Source: Lachnospiraceae bacterium (GTDB lineage Bacteria; Bacillota; Clostridia; Lachnospirales; Lachnospiraceae). From it: a stretch of 24,375 bases of DNA. Of this stretch, positions 6,793-15,742 are shown piece after piece (positions within the stretch are counted from its first letter, which is position 1; every line of letters starts with the position of its first letter). Both the position numbers and the translations under genes were made by a program. The stretch covers positions 1-24,375 of the forward strand of contig JAEDFR010000030.1 in NCBI GenBank assembly GCA_016297945.1, read 5' to 3'. The notes beneath the pieces were generated by a model, which saw only the letters and a program-made list of their open reading frames with translations, made no database searches and was not told the DNA's origin.

Positions 6793-7359
6793 TTGAATAC
6801 GTTAGTAAACACAGGACTCATCCTGTTATCGGAAGAAGCAGGGATGACGAGATTGTTCGATTTGGACTTTCAGTTATTGCATGATGCGGCGCTTATGATT
6901 ATTGCTGTATTCTTCCTGTTTTTGATTGCATCCAATTTATTATTCAATCCTGTACGTAATTTATTACAGAACAGACAGGAAAAAATCCAGAACGATTTAG
7001 ACAGTGCAAAAGAAGACAAAGAACAGGCAAATGCATTAAAGCTGGAATACGAAGAGAAATTAAAGAGTGTTGATAAAGAAGCAGAAGCAATTTTGAGTGA
7101 AGCAAGAGCAAAGGCTCTTCGCACACAGGATCAGATCGTTGCAAAAGCAAAAGAAGAAGCGGCGTCGATTATTGCAAGAGCAAACCGCGAGGCAGAACTT
7201 GAAAAACAGAAAGTTGCCGACGATGTTAAGAAGGAAATGATCAACCTTGCAAGTGTAATGGCAGGAAAGGTTGTAAAGGCTTCGATTGATACAGCGGTTC
7301 AGGACAGCTTGATTGATGAAACATTAAAGGAAATGGGTGAGAGCACATGGCTAAGCTGA
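6793..7359 (+). CDS. atpF: F0F1 ATP synthase subunit b
   Basis: The peripheral-stalk subunit has one membrane helix near residues 31-51 (LMIIAVFFLFLIASNLLF) followed by a long charged helix, NRQEKIQNDLDSAKEDK and onward, that dimerises and binds the delta subunit. It starts at TTG 6793: AAAGGAGG at 6777-6784 is 8 bases before it, while the first ATG (6844) lacks a ribosome site. Length is 188 residues, slightly long because of an extended N-terminus. Its last 13 bases overlap atpH. Confidence 0.94.
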   Translation: MNTLVNTGLILLSEEAGMTRLFDLDFQLLHDAALMIIAVFFLFLIASNLLFNPVRNLLQNRQEKIQNDLDSAKEDKEQANALKLEYEEKLKSVDKEAEAILSEARAKALRTQDQIVAKAKEEAASIIARANREAELEKQKVADDVKKEMINLASVMAGKVVKASIDTAVQDSLIDETLKEMGESTWLS

Positions 7360-7895
7360 TTTCAAAAACCTATGGAGATGCATTGTTTGAAACAGCTTTA
7401 GAAAAACAGACCATGGCTTCCTTATTTGAGGAAGCACAGGTCGTTTTAGAAGCGTTTGCACAAAATCCCAAGCTTTCCGAACTGATGGTACATCCAAAGA
7501 TTCTAAAAGAAGAAAAGCTTCAGATTGTGGAAGAAATCTTTAAGGGTCGTGTGAGTGACGATATGACCGGATTTTTGGTAATCATCGTGAAAAAGGACCG
7601 TTTTGGTGAGATATGCAATATCTTAGAATATTTTATCTCCAGAGTAAAAGAGTATAAAGGCATTGGTGTTGCAACTGTGACAACTCCAATGGAATTAAAT
7701 GAAGCACAGAAAAGTGCAGTTTGTGCGAAACTGTTAGAAACAACATCTTATCGTGAGATGGAAATGAACTATCAGGTTGATGAGGCTTTGATTGGTGGAA
7801 TGGTAATCCGTATCGGTGACAGAGTTGTGGATAGCAGTGTTGCTACAAAATTAGAAGAGCTGAAACGGCAGCTTTTAAAAATACAGTTGGCATAA
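7347..7895 (+). CDS. atpH: F0F1 ATP synthase subunit delta
   Basis: This 182-residue protein joins the b stalk to the top of F1. The N-terminal helical bundle (YGDALFETALEKQ, LMVHPKILKEEK) and the C-terminal motif GGMVIRIGDRVVDSSV are typical. ATG 7347 lies inside the end of atpF, a 13-base overlap that implies coupled translation. No unusual features. Confidence 0.95.
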   Translation: MAKLISKTYGDALFETALEKQTMASLFEEAQVVLEAFAQNPKLSELMVHPKILKEEKLQIVEEIFKGRVSDDMTGFLVIIVKKDRFGEICNILEYFISRVKEYKGIGVATVTTPMELNEAQKSAVCAKLLETTSYREMEMNYQVDEALIGGMVIRIGDRVVDSSVATKLEELKRQLLKIQLA

Positions 7896-7933
7896 TTGTA
7901 ACCGTGAAATAATAAGAAAGGTGCGTAAGATCT

Positions 7934-9439
7934 ATGAATTTAAAACCGGAAGAGATCAGTTCGGTCATTAAAAGTCAGATTGAAAGATATGCTTCTTCAT
8001 TAGAAGTATCCGATGTCGGAACTGTTATTCAGGTAGCAGATGGTATCGCCCGTGTTCATGGTCTTTCCAATGCAATGCAGGGAGAATTGTTGGAATTCCC
8101 CGGCGATGTATACGGCATGGTATTAAACTTAGAAGAGGATAACGTCGGTGCTGTTTTATTGGGAAGTCATAAAAATATCAACGAGGGTGATATTGTAAAA
8201 ACCACCGGTCGTGTAGTAGAAGTTCCGGTAGGTGATGAATTACTTGGTCGTGTCGTAAATTCGCTTGGACAGCCTATTGATGGAAAAGGACCGATTCAGA
8301 CAGATAAATATCGTCAAATTGAAAGAGTTGCATCCGGTGTTATTACCCGTAAGAGTGTTGATACACCTTTACAGACAGGTATTAAAGCCATCGACTCCAT
8401 GGTTCCGATCGGAAGAGGCCAGCGTGAGTTAATCATCGGTGACAGACAGACAGGTAAAACGGCTATTGCGATTGATACCATCATCAATCAGAAAGGCCAG
8501 AATGTAAAATGTATCTACGTTGCAATCGGTCAGAAAGCTTCTACGGTTGCAAGCATCGTAAAGACATTAGAAGAGTTCGGCGCAATGAGTTATACAACCG
8601 TTGTTGCCGCAACCGCAAGTGAGCTTGCTCCGTTGCAGTATATTGCACCATATGCAGGATGTGCGATTGGTGAAGAATGGATGGAGAATGGAGAAGACGT
8701 ATTAGTTGTATATGATGACTTAAGTAAGCATGCAACTGCATATCGTACACTCTCATTACTTCTTAGAAGACCCCCGGGACGTGAAGCTTACCCCGGTGAT
8801 GTATTCTATCTCCATTCCAGATTGTTGGAAAGAGCTGCAAGAATGAGCGACGAATACGGCGGAGGTTCTCTTACTGCATTGCCCATTATCGAAACACAGG
8901 CAGGAGACGTTTCAGCATATATTCCGACCAATGTTATTTCCATTACAGACGGTCAGATTTATCTGGAAACAGAAATGTTCAATTCAGGTTTCCGTCCTGC
9001 AGTAAATGCCGGTCTTAGTGTATCACGTGTAGGTGGTGCTGCGCAGATTAAGGCTATGAAGAAAATTGCTGCTCCGATTCGTGTAGAGCTTGCTCAGTAT
9101 CGCGAACTTGCATCTTTTGCACAGTTTGGTTCCGAATTGGATGCTGATACCAAAGAGAAGTTGGCACAGGGTGAAAGAATTAAAGAAATTTTAAAGCAAC
9201 CCCAGTACAAACCAATGCCTGTACAGTATCAGGTTTTGATTATCTATGCTGCAACCAACAAGTATCTGTTGGATGTTCCGGTAGAAGATATTACCAGATT
9301 TGAACAGGAATTCTTTACTTTTATTGATACAAAATATCCTGAAATTCCGGAAAGCATTGCTACAACAAAAGTGATTTCCGAAGAAATGGAAGAAAAATTA
9401 ATTAAAGCAATCGGAGACTTTAAGGAAGAATTTAAATAA
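7934..9439 (+). CDS. atpA: F0F1 ATP synthase subunit alpha
   Basis: This is the regulatory nucleotide-binding subunit of F1, 501 residues, the standard length. The beta-barrel N-terminus (VIQVADGIARVHGL) precedes the Walker A loop GDRQTGKT at 169-176, the Walker B region VLVVYDDLSKHA, and the signature PGREAYPGDVFYLHSRLLER. The arginine-finger region NAGLSVSRVGG is intact. AAAGGTG about 11 bases upstream serves as ribosome site. Confidence 0.98.
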   Translation: MNLKPEEISSVIKSQIERYASSLEVSDVGTVIQVADGIARVHGLSNAMQGELLEFPGDVYGMVLNLEEDNVGAVLLGSHKNINEGDIVKTTGRVVEVPVGDELLGRVVNSLGQPIDGKGPIQTDKYRQIERVASGVITRKSVDTPLQTGIKAIDSMVPIGRGQRELIIGDRQTGKTAIAIDTIINQKGQNVKCIYVAIGQKASTVASIVKTLEEFGAMSYTTVVAATASELAPLQYIAPYAGCAIGEEWMENGEDVLVVYDDLSKHATAYRTLSLLLRRPPGREAYPGDVFYLHSRLLERAARMSDEYGGGSLTALPIIETQAGDVSAYIPTNVISITDGQIYLETEMFNSGFRPAVNAGLSVSRVGGAAQIKAMKKIAAPIRVELAQYRELASFAQFGSELDADTKEKLAQGERIKEILKQPQYKPMPVQYQVLIIYAATNKYLLDVPVEDITRFEQEFFTFIDTKYPEIPESIATTKVISEEMEEKLIKAIGDFKEEFK

Positions 9440-9466
9440 GCAGATAGAAAGTAAAGGTGACAGATT

Positions 9467-10321
9467 ATGGCTTCTATGAGAAGTATTAAAAGACGTAAGG
9501 GTAGTATTCAGAGTACCCAGCAGATCACCAAAGCGATGAAGCTTGTGTCTACCGTAAAGCTCCAGAGAGCAAAAGGCCGTGCAGAAAAATCAAAATCGTA
9601 TTTTGAATGTATGTATGCAACTGTTAAGAGCGTGCTTGCTAAGAGTGGGAATATTGAGCATCCCTATTTGAAATCCGGCAGCAGCAAAAAAAAGGCAGTG
9701 ATTGTCATTACCTCTAACAGAGGTTTGGCAGGCGGATACAATTCCAATGTAATCAAATTGATTACAAAGGGAGATTTTCATAAAGAAGATGTCGTTGTAT
9801 ATGCAATCGGTAGCAAAGGAAGAGATTATTTGTCCCGTCACGGTTATCAGATTGGCGGTGACTATTCCGATGTGATTGAGGAGCCGATTTATGCAGATGC
9901 AATGCGTATCAGCGATGACTTATTAAAAGCATTCGCCGAGGGTGAAATCGGAGAAATCTATTTAGCCTATACCGCATTCAAAAATACCGTAAGTCATATT
10001 CCTACATTGTTAAAACTGTTACCTATGGATACAGATGGAATAGAAGATGTAGATGACGATAAGGCACTTATGAATTTTGAACAGGATGAGGAAGAAGCAT
10101 TAAATATGTTGATTCCAAAATATATCACAAGTTTGATATACGGCGGCATGGTCGAAGCAGTTGCCAGCGAAAACGGAGCTCGTATGCAGGCAATGGATTC
10201 GGCAACAAGCAATGCGGAAGAAATGATCGAGAAATTATCCTTACAGTACAATAGAGCCCGTCAGGGATCTATTACACAAGAATTAACCGAGATTATAGCA
10301 GGTGCGGAAGCAATCAGCTAA
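9467..10321 (+). CDS. atpG: F0F1 ATP synthase subunit gamma
   Basis: The central rotor shaft, 284 residues. The N-terminal helix (SIKRRKGSIQSTQQITKAMK LVS) and the C-terminal helix (ENGARMQAMDSATSNAEEMI, ending TQELTEIIAGAEAI) form the antiparallel coiled coil inside F1; the Rossmann-like middle starts at KKKAVIVITSNRGLAGGYN. Start ATG 9467 follows AAAGGTGA. It stands between atpA and atpD as in nearly all bacteria. Confidence 0.97.
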   Translation: MASMRSIKRRKGSIQSTQQITKAMKLVSTVKLQRAKGRAEKSKSYFECMYATVKSVLAKSGNIEHPYLKSGSSKKKAVIVITSNRGLAGGYNSNVIKLITKGDFHKEDVVVYAIGSKGRDYLSRHGYQIGGDYSDVIEEPIYADAMRISDDLLKAFAEGEIGEIYLAYTAFKNTVSHIPTLLKLLPMDTDGIEDVDDDKALMNFEQDEEEALNMLIPKYITSLIYGGMVEAVASENGARMQAMDSATSNAEEMIEKLSLQYNRARQGSITQELTEIIAGAEAIS

Positions 10322-10343
10322 GTAAAGGAGTGAAAGAAAAGAA

Positions 10344-11735
10344 ATGGCAGAAACAGCAATCGGAAAAATCACTCAGATCATCGGTGCGGTACTTGATATT
10401 AAGTTCCCGGAAGGAAAACTTCCGGAAATCAACGAAGCTATCGAGATTACTTTAAAAACAGAAGGTAAATTGGTAGTGGAAGTTGCACAGCACCTTGGAG
10501 ATGATACAGTGAGATGTATCGCCATGGGTTCAACTGACGGTCTGGTAAGAGGAATGGATGCAATTGCAACCGGAGCTCCTATTACCGTACCTGTTGGTGA
10601 GAATACATTAGGACGTATTTTCAACGTTCTTGGCGAACCAATTGATAATAAACCGGCTCCGACAGATGTGTCATATGAGCCCATTCACAGAGCTGCTCCG
10701 GAATTTGCAGAGCAGTCTACAGAAACAGAATTATTAGAAACCGGTATCAAGGTCGTTGACTTACTTTGCCCTTACCAGAAGGGTGGTAAGATCGGTCTTT
10801 TCGGTGGTGCCGGCGTAGGTAAAACCGTTCTTATCCAGGAGTTAATCCGTAACATTGCTACTGAGCACGGCGGATACTCTGTATTTACAGGCGTAGGTGA
10901 AAGAACCAGAGAGGGAAATGACCTTTACCATGAAATGACAGAATCAGGCGTTATTGATAAAACCACCATGGTATTCGGTCAGATGAATGAACCTCCGGGA
11001 GCCAGAATGAGAGTTGGTCTTACCGGTCTTACAATGGCAGAATATTTCCGTGACAAAGGCGGAAAGGACGTATTGTTATTCATCGATAACATCTTCCGTT
11101 TCACACAGGCCGGTTCCGAAGTATCAGCACTTCTTGGACGTATGCCTTCAGCCGTAGGTTATCAGCCTACTCTGCAGACAGAAATGGGTGCTCTTCAGGA
11201 GCGTATTACCTCAACAAAGAACGGTTCTATTACATCCGTTCAGGCAGTATATGTGCCCGCCGATGACTTAACTGACCCGGCGCCCGCAACAACATTTGCC
11301 CATTTGGATGCGACAACTGTACTTTCTCGTTCAATTGCAGAGCTTGGTATTTATCCTGCAGTGGATCCGCTTGAGTCGACATCACGTATTCTGGATCCTC
11401 GTATCGTAGGTGAAGAGCATTATCAGGTTGCACGTGGTGTACAGGAAATCTTACAGAAATACAAAGAATTACAGGATATCATTGCTATTCTTGGTATGGA
11501 CGAACTGTCCGAAGAAGATAAGCTTGTTGTTAATAGAGCCAGAAAGATTCAAAGATTTTTATCTCAGCCTTTCTTTGTTGCAACACAGTTTACCGGTCTG
11601 GATGGTAAGTATGTACCACTTAGTGAAACCATTCGTGGCTTTAAAGAAATTCTGGAAGGTAAACATGATGATGTTCCGGAAAGTTATTTCTTAAATGCAG
11701 GAACCATTGACGAAGTCGTTGCCCGTAAGAGATAG
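10344..11735 (+). CDS. atpD: F0F1 ATP synthase subunit beta
   Basis: The catalytic subunit, 463 residues. It shows Walker A GGAGVGKT at 154-161, the catalytic Glu187-Arg188 in GVGERTREGND, Walker B LLFIDNIFRF, the signature PAPATTFAHLDATTVLSR and the DELSEED loop that contacts gamma. All catalytic residues are present. AAAGGAG lies before ATG 10344. Confidence 0.98.
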   Translation: MAETAIGKITQIIGAVLDIKFPEGKLPEINEAIEITLKTEGKLVVEVAQHLGDDTVRCIAMGSTDGLVRGMDAIATGAPITVPVGENTLGRIFNVLGEPIDNKPAPTDVSYEPIHRAAPEFAEQSTETELLETGIKVVDLLCPYQKGGKIGLFGGAGVGKTVLIQELIRNIATEHGGYSVFTGVGERTREGNDLYHEMTESGVIDKTTMVFGQMNEPPGARMRVGLTGLTMAEYFRDKGGKDVLLFIDNIFRFTQAGSEVSALLGRMPSAVGYQPTLQTEMGALQERITSTKNGSITSVQAVYVPADDLTDPAPATTFAHLDATTVLSRSIAELGIYPAVDPLESTSRILDPRIVGEEHYQVARGVQEILQKYKELQDIIAILGMDELSEEDKLVVNRARKIQRFLSQPFFVATQFTGLDGKYVPLSETIRGFKEILEGKHDDVPESYFLNAGTIDEVVARKR

Positions 11736-11747
11736 GGGTGATAGAAA

Positions 11748-12146
11748 GTGGCTGATTTATTCAAACTGAGAATTATCACTCCTGACCGCGTCTTTTATGA
11801 AGGCGAAGCGGAAATGGTAGAATTTAATACAACGGAAGGTGAAATTGGTATTTACAAAAAACACATTCCGATGACGGTTATTATAAAACCCGGTATCCTG
11901 ACCATTACCGAGGAGAGCGAAACAAAAACGGCTGCTTTACATGCCGGATTTGCGGAAATCTTACCGGATCAGGTAACAATCATGGCTGAGATTATTGAGT
12001 GGCCTGTTGAAATCGATCAGGACCGTGCTGAGCAGGCAAAAGAGCGTGCCGAGGAGAGATTGCAAAATAAGACCCCGGAGACAGATATCGCAAGGGCTGA
12101 AACAGCACTCTTAAGAGCTATGGCACGTATCGAGGTATTAAAATAG
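11748..12146 (+). CDS. atpC: F0F1 ATP synthase subunit epsilon
   Basis: A 132-residue subunit at the foot of the rotor that can inhibit ATP hydrolysis. The N-terminal beta-sandwich (LRIITPDRVFYEGEAEMVEF, EGEIGI) is followed by a two-helix C-terminal arm (DQDRAEQAKERAEERL, then DIARAETALLRAMARIEVLK). It starts with GTG at 11748, preceded by AGGGGTGA. It closes the operon; a terminator follows within 15 bases. Confidence 0.95.
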   Translation: MADLFKLRIITPDRVFYEGEAEMVEFNTTEGEIGIYKKHIPMTVIIKPGILTITEESETKTAALHAGFAEILPDQVTIMAEIIEWPVEIDQDRAEQAKERAEERLQNKTPETDIARAETALLRAMARIEVLK

Positions 12147-12160
12147 TATTTACTTTTTTG

Positions 12161-12190
12161 AAAGGCAACTCCTTTGGGGGTTGCCTTTTT
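12161..12190 (+). terminator. Rho-independent terminator of the ATP synthase operon
   Basis: AAAGGCAACTCC (12161-12172) pairs with GGGGTTGCCTTT (12177-12188) through a TTTG loop with one G-T pair, and ends in a T-run. It stands right after atpC. Confidence 0.88.
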
Positions 12191-12266
12191 GTCGTCCTTA
12201 CATGGAAAAGAAAAAGAACGAAATAGGATTTACATGCATAGGATAATAAAAAACGGAGTTAAAAAG

Positions 12267-12656
12267 ATGGAAAAAGGGAAAATAATACCTTTCTATATGG
12301 CGTATCCTTTGCCTTTATACTATGAAGATGAACAGGAAGTTGTAAAAGATATGGAATATCTGCAGAGTCAGCACTCGGCGGAAATACGGTCATTGCAAAG
12401 GGAAATTATGGAAGTGATTAATCTTTTGGATTATGAAGGAAGTATGATTTATGATGAATATCCGGATCGTTTTTCCATGGAAAGACAGAGCAGGATGATT
12501 TGTGACCGGTTAAAGAGTAAATATCAGGATGATGATACATGTAAATTTCGAGATATGCTTTCGTGGGAAGGGTTTCAGGATATCATCAGGCTGTTGATGT
12601 ATGATGAGATTTTGAAAAGGAGGCATAGAAAAAGCAGGGGATATCTCAGATTTTAA
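12267..12656 (+). CDS. Hypothetical protein, 129 residues
   Basis: I do not recognise a named domain. The protein starts MEKGKIIPFYMAYPLPLYYE, is rich in charged and aromatic residues, has no membrane segment or signal peptide, and ends in a basic tail (KRRHRKSRGYLRF). A helix-rich middle (EIRSLQREIMEVINLLDYEG) is likely, and the repeated Tyr/Asp/Glu clusters resemble small spore-coat or sporulation-associated proteins of Clostridia, though I cannot show that. CGGAG lies 8 bases before ATG 12267. The in-frame extension back to 12174 runs into the atp terminator and is unlikely to be translated. Confidence 0.7.
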   Translation: MEKGKIIPFYMAYPLPLYYEDEQEVVKDMEYLQSQHSAEIRSLQREIMEVINLLDYEGSMIYDEYPDRFSMERQSRMICDRLKSKYQDDDTCKFRDMLSWEGFQDIIRLLMYDEILKRRHRKSRGYLRF

Positions 12657-12800
12657 TAAAAAATTAAAATTATTGGAGTATCTTAGGCATAAAATATAGT
12701 TGTGGTTTTTAGGGAAACGAATTAGAATATTATTGACCGTCCATTTAAAAAGGGCGGATGAAATACAAAAACAGATTATATTTTATAGAGAAGAAACCAT

Positions 12801-15332
12801 ATGAAAAGAGGAATCATAAAAGCGATTGTCTGCGTGATTTCATTTGTACTTTCGATACTGATAATCAGTTCGGTTATGAATCGCGGAAACAGTGATATTA
12901 CCATGGAGATGAGTGAAGCATCATATCCATTGGTGTATGTCAATTATGAAGGAGAACACATTAATTGTCTGCATGGATACGCTCAGGAAATGGACGTATC
13001 TTTTATGCGTGATACGATTACTCCATTAGGTGAAAACCGGGAGCTTTCATTATATATTGATACGTTTAATACCAGTATTACTTCCATTGCCTATGAGGTA
13101 CGCTCTACAGATGGTACAAGACTGATTGAGAGTACACAGCTATATGATTATATTGTGCAGACAGCGGGGATTTCGGCGGATATTCAGTTAAAGGATCTGA
13201 TTGATCCGGATGAAGAATATGAGCTGATTATTTTGCTAAGTGACGTTCAGGGAAGACAGCTGCGCTATTATACCAGAGTGGTTTTACGGAGTGATAACCA
13301 TATCAGCGAGGAGATTCGTTTTGCGCGTAATTTCCATGAGAAAACATTCGACCGGGAAAATGCTGACGAGATCGCACAGTATCTTGAGACAAATGAAAGT
13401 GGAGACAATACGACTTACAGTTATGTGAATATCCATAGCAGTTTTCGACAGATTACATGGGGTGATCTGACTGTGGAGAAAATGACAGAACCTCAGCTTT
13501 CTATTACGGAATTATTTCCGCAGACAGCTCGTATCACAATTTCTTACTATGTAAATGTTTTAACAGAAACCGGTGAGCGCAGATGCCGGGTAGATGAATA
13601 TTACAGGCTTCGGTATGGAATACAGAGAATTTATCTGTTGAATTATGAAAGAATCATGACTGAAGTATTTGAAATGGATCTTGCTGCTTTCAACAACAAT
13701 AAAATTGATCTGGGTATTCGAAATGCAAATGTGGAAATAGCGGAGAGTGAAGATGGAGGAGCGTTTGCTTTTGTATCCGCAAACAGATTGTTCTGTTATA
13801 ATTCCAACAATAATCGTTTTTCCCAGTTGTTTGCATTCTATACAAAAGATCATGAAGATGAAAGAACCTTTTATAATCAAAATGATATACGTGTGCTCAG
13901 TGTGGATGAAGCCGGAAATGTTCAATTTGCAGTATATGGTTATATGAACCGGGGAACGCATGAAGGAAAAATGGGGGTAGCTGTTTATTTATTTAACGGC
14001 GTGTTAAATACCATTGAGGAAGAGGCATTTGTTCCCTACAACAGATCGTTTGCTACGCTTGAAAATGACGTTGAAAAATTAATGTATCTTAACAGCAATG
14101 AGGAATTGTTTGTCTATCTGGGTGGAAGTATTTTCTGCATCAATCTCAACGATAACAGCTATACTGTCGTTGCAAAAGATTTGGCACAGGGAAGTTTTAA
14201 GGTTTCTGAATCAGGCAGGATTGTTGTCTGGCCGGAGGGAGAGGATTCGGACCGCAGTCAGAATTTGAATGTCATGAATTTAAATACAAAAGTAATTTCA
14301 ACCATTGATGCAGGTGTAGGTCATTATATTCGTCCGCTTGGATTTATGGAAGAAGATTTGATTTACGGTCTGGTAAATCAGTCGGATTTGTTTGTAGATA
14401 ATGCCGGAAGTCTTGTGACACCTATGTTTTGTATTAATATTTGTAGCGAACCGGATAATAAAATCAGTATGCAGTATCAGAAGGATGATATTTACATTAT
14501 GAATGTAATCCTTTCGGACAATCAGATTACCATGGAGCGGGCAAGGAAAACACCGGAAGGAGTTTATGTGGTCACATCAGCGGATCAGATTATGAGCAAC
14601 ACTTCCGAATTGAGACATGAAAATACGATTGATGTTGCGGCAACAAAAACACTGGAAAAAATTGTTCAGATTGCGGCAAAAAGTAATATTGCTACCAGGT
14701 CACTCAAATTTATGACTCCCAAGGAAGTCATGTATGAAGGCGGACATGAAGTGAATTTGGAATATCCCGAGAGCATGCATGAAAATTACTATGTATATGG
14801 TTCGGGAGGCATTTTGGGAGTATATGCTAAAGAATCAGAAGCTGTTAACATTGCGGAACAGGAATCCGGCACAGTACTGAATGGATATGGAGATTATGTC
14901 TGGATAAAAGCCAATCGAAATGTTTCCAATCAGATTATGAAAATTACGGCTACCATGCAGGATGAGAACAATTCTTCACTGGCAGTGTGTCTTGATACCA
15001 TGCTTTTAGCAGAAGGCATCAGCAGAAACAGCCAATATCTGTTAGATCAGGGAGCTACTGCATTATCGGTACTACAGGATAATATGCCCGAAGATTGTGA
15101 GATACTAGACCTTAGTGGCTGTAGTTTGGATGCTGTGTTGTACTACGTCAATAGAGATATTCCGGTTATGGCGATTCTAAATGACAGAAGTGCAGTTATA
15201 ATTATCGGATTCAATGAATTAAATACGGTTATTATGGATCCGGCAACCGGAACGATTTACAAAAAAGGTATCAATGATTCTACAGACTGGTTCAATTCCA
15301 ATGGAAATCAATTTATTACCTATATCAATTAA
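12801..15332 (+). CDS. Membrane-anchored extracytoplasmic protein with propeller-like repeats and degenerate C39-like C-terminus
   Basis: An 843-residue protein of unknown function. Residues 7-26 form one uncleaved membrane anchor; the rest is predicted to be outside. Residues 60-290 look like beta-sandwich modules. Residues 310-600 contain repeated short strands of the kind seen in beta-propellers (AFAFVSANRLFCYNSNNN, LFVYLGGSIFCINLNDN, RIVVWPEG). Residues about 670-843 resemble a C39 peptidase fold (SSLAVCLDTMLLAEG, LDAVLYYVNRDIPVMAIL, VIIIGFNELNTVIMDP, and a closing FNSNGNQFITYI). The usual catalytic Cys at the CGP position and the His of the GH motif are not visible, so peptidase activity is doubtful and a binding role more likely. 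Only a weak ribosome site (GAGAAG) precedes ATG 12801. It has its own terminator. Confidence 0.72.
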   Translation: MKRGIIKAIVCVISFVLSILIISSVMNRGNSDITMEMSEASYPLVYVNYEGEHINCLHGYAQEMDVSFMRDTITPLGENRELSLYIDTFNTSITSIAYEVRSTDGTRLIESTQLYDYIVQTAGISADIQLKDLIDPDEEYELIILLSDVQGRQLRYYTRVVLRSDNHISEEIRFARNFHEKTFDRENADEIAQYLETNESGDNTTYSYVNIHSSFRQITWGDLTVEKMTEPQLSITELFPQTARITISYYVNVLTETGERRCRVDEYYRLRYGIQRIYLLNYERIMTEVFEMDLAAFNNNKIDLGIRNANVEIAESEDGGAFAFVSANRLFCYNSNNNRFSQLFAFYTKDHEDERTFYNQNDIRVLSVDEAGNVQFAVYGYMNRGTHEGKMGVAVYLFNGVLNTIEEEAFVPYNRSFATLENDVEKLMYLNSNEELFVYLGGSIFCINLNDNSYTVVAKDLAQGSFKVSESGRIVVWPEGEDSDRSQNLNVMNLNTKVISTIDAGVGHYIRPLGFMEEDLIYGLVNQSDLFVDNAGSLVTPMFCINICSEPDNKISMQYQKDDIYIMNVILSDNQITMERARKTPEGVYVVTSADQIMSNTSELRHENTIDVAATKTLEKIVQIAAKSNIATRSLKFMTPKEVMYEGGHEVNLEYPESMHENYYVYGSGGILGVYAKESEAVNIAEQESGTVLNGYGDYVWIKANRNVSNQIMKITATMQDENNSSLAVCLDTMLLAEGISRNSQYLLDQGATALSVLQDNMPEDCEILDLSGCSLDAVLYYVNRDIPVMAILNDRSAVIIIGFNELNTVIMDPATGTIYKKGINDSTDWFNSNGNQFITYIN

Positions 15333-15337
15333 TATTT

Positions 15338-15367
15338 ATACCTCCGAAACAATTCGGAGGTATTTTT
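15338..15367 (+). terminator. Rho-independent terminator of the 843-residue protein gene
   Basis: A perfect 11-base stem, ATACCTCCGAA (15338-15348) and TTCGGAGGTAT (15353-15363), has loop ACAA and is followed by a T-run. It lies directly after the stop and overlaps the outer left end of the palindromic element by a few bases. Confidence 0.9.
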
Positions 15368-15734
15368 CCTTTTTTGGATCTGTGTTCCCATTATATATGT
15401 GCCGAAAGTGCGATATATGGGGTTTTTGACCTTAGATGCAGACTTTTATCTCCGCCATCGTTTCTCACTTTTTATTGTTCGCAACTTTGGGGACATAGCC
15501 AGTCGCCCTAACAGAAATTATATATCTTTGCCCGCGTGAGCATGCCGCTTAGAAATGCCGAAAACCGAAGTATGAAGCGGCAAAGATATATATTTCTGTA
15601 AGGGTGACTGCCATCCCGCAAAGATTGCGAACTTTGTGAGAAACGTGGCAGAGCGTCTGCATAATCGGTCTACAAACCCCATATATCGCTCTTCCAGCAT
15701 ATCCTTTTCGGGAACACAAATCCGAAAAGGAAAT
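15364..15734. repeat. Long imperfect palindromic element, copy 2 (complete ends)
   Basis: The whole gap between the convergent 12801 gene and queT is one imperfect inverted repeat. Its ends are TTCCTTTTTTGGATCTGTGT (from about 15366) and the matching AACACAAATCCGAAAAGGAA (to about 15732). Inside, GCGATATATGGGGTTT (about 15411) faces AAACCCCATATATCGC (about 15674), and GTTTCTCAC faces GTGAGAAAC. The inner arms run CAGAAATTATATATCTTTG and CAAAGATATATATTTCTG. The 16 bases at 15541-15556 are the exact reverse complement of 3753-3768 in copy 1, and the outer right arm resembles that of copy 1 throughout. The centre is asymmetric: one inner half-arm seen in copy 1 is missing. Confidence 0.9.
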
Positions 15735-15742
15735 TTTATTTT

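Noticed and set aside
12191..12202. GTCGTCCTTACA after the atp terminator, the exact reverse complement of 3911-3922 in palindrome copy 1
   Set aside because: Only 12 bases match and the flanks do not; it may be a tiny relic but chance cannot be excluded.
12733..12767. TTGACC as a -35 box for the 843-residue protein gene
   Set aside because: No acceptable -10 box at 16-18 bases, so I cannot support a promoter there.
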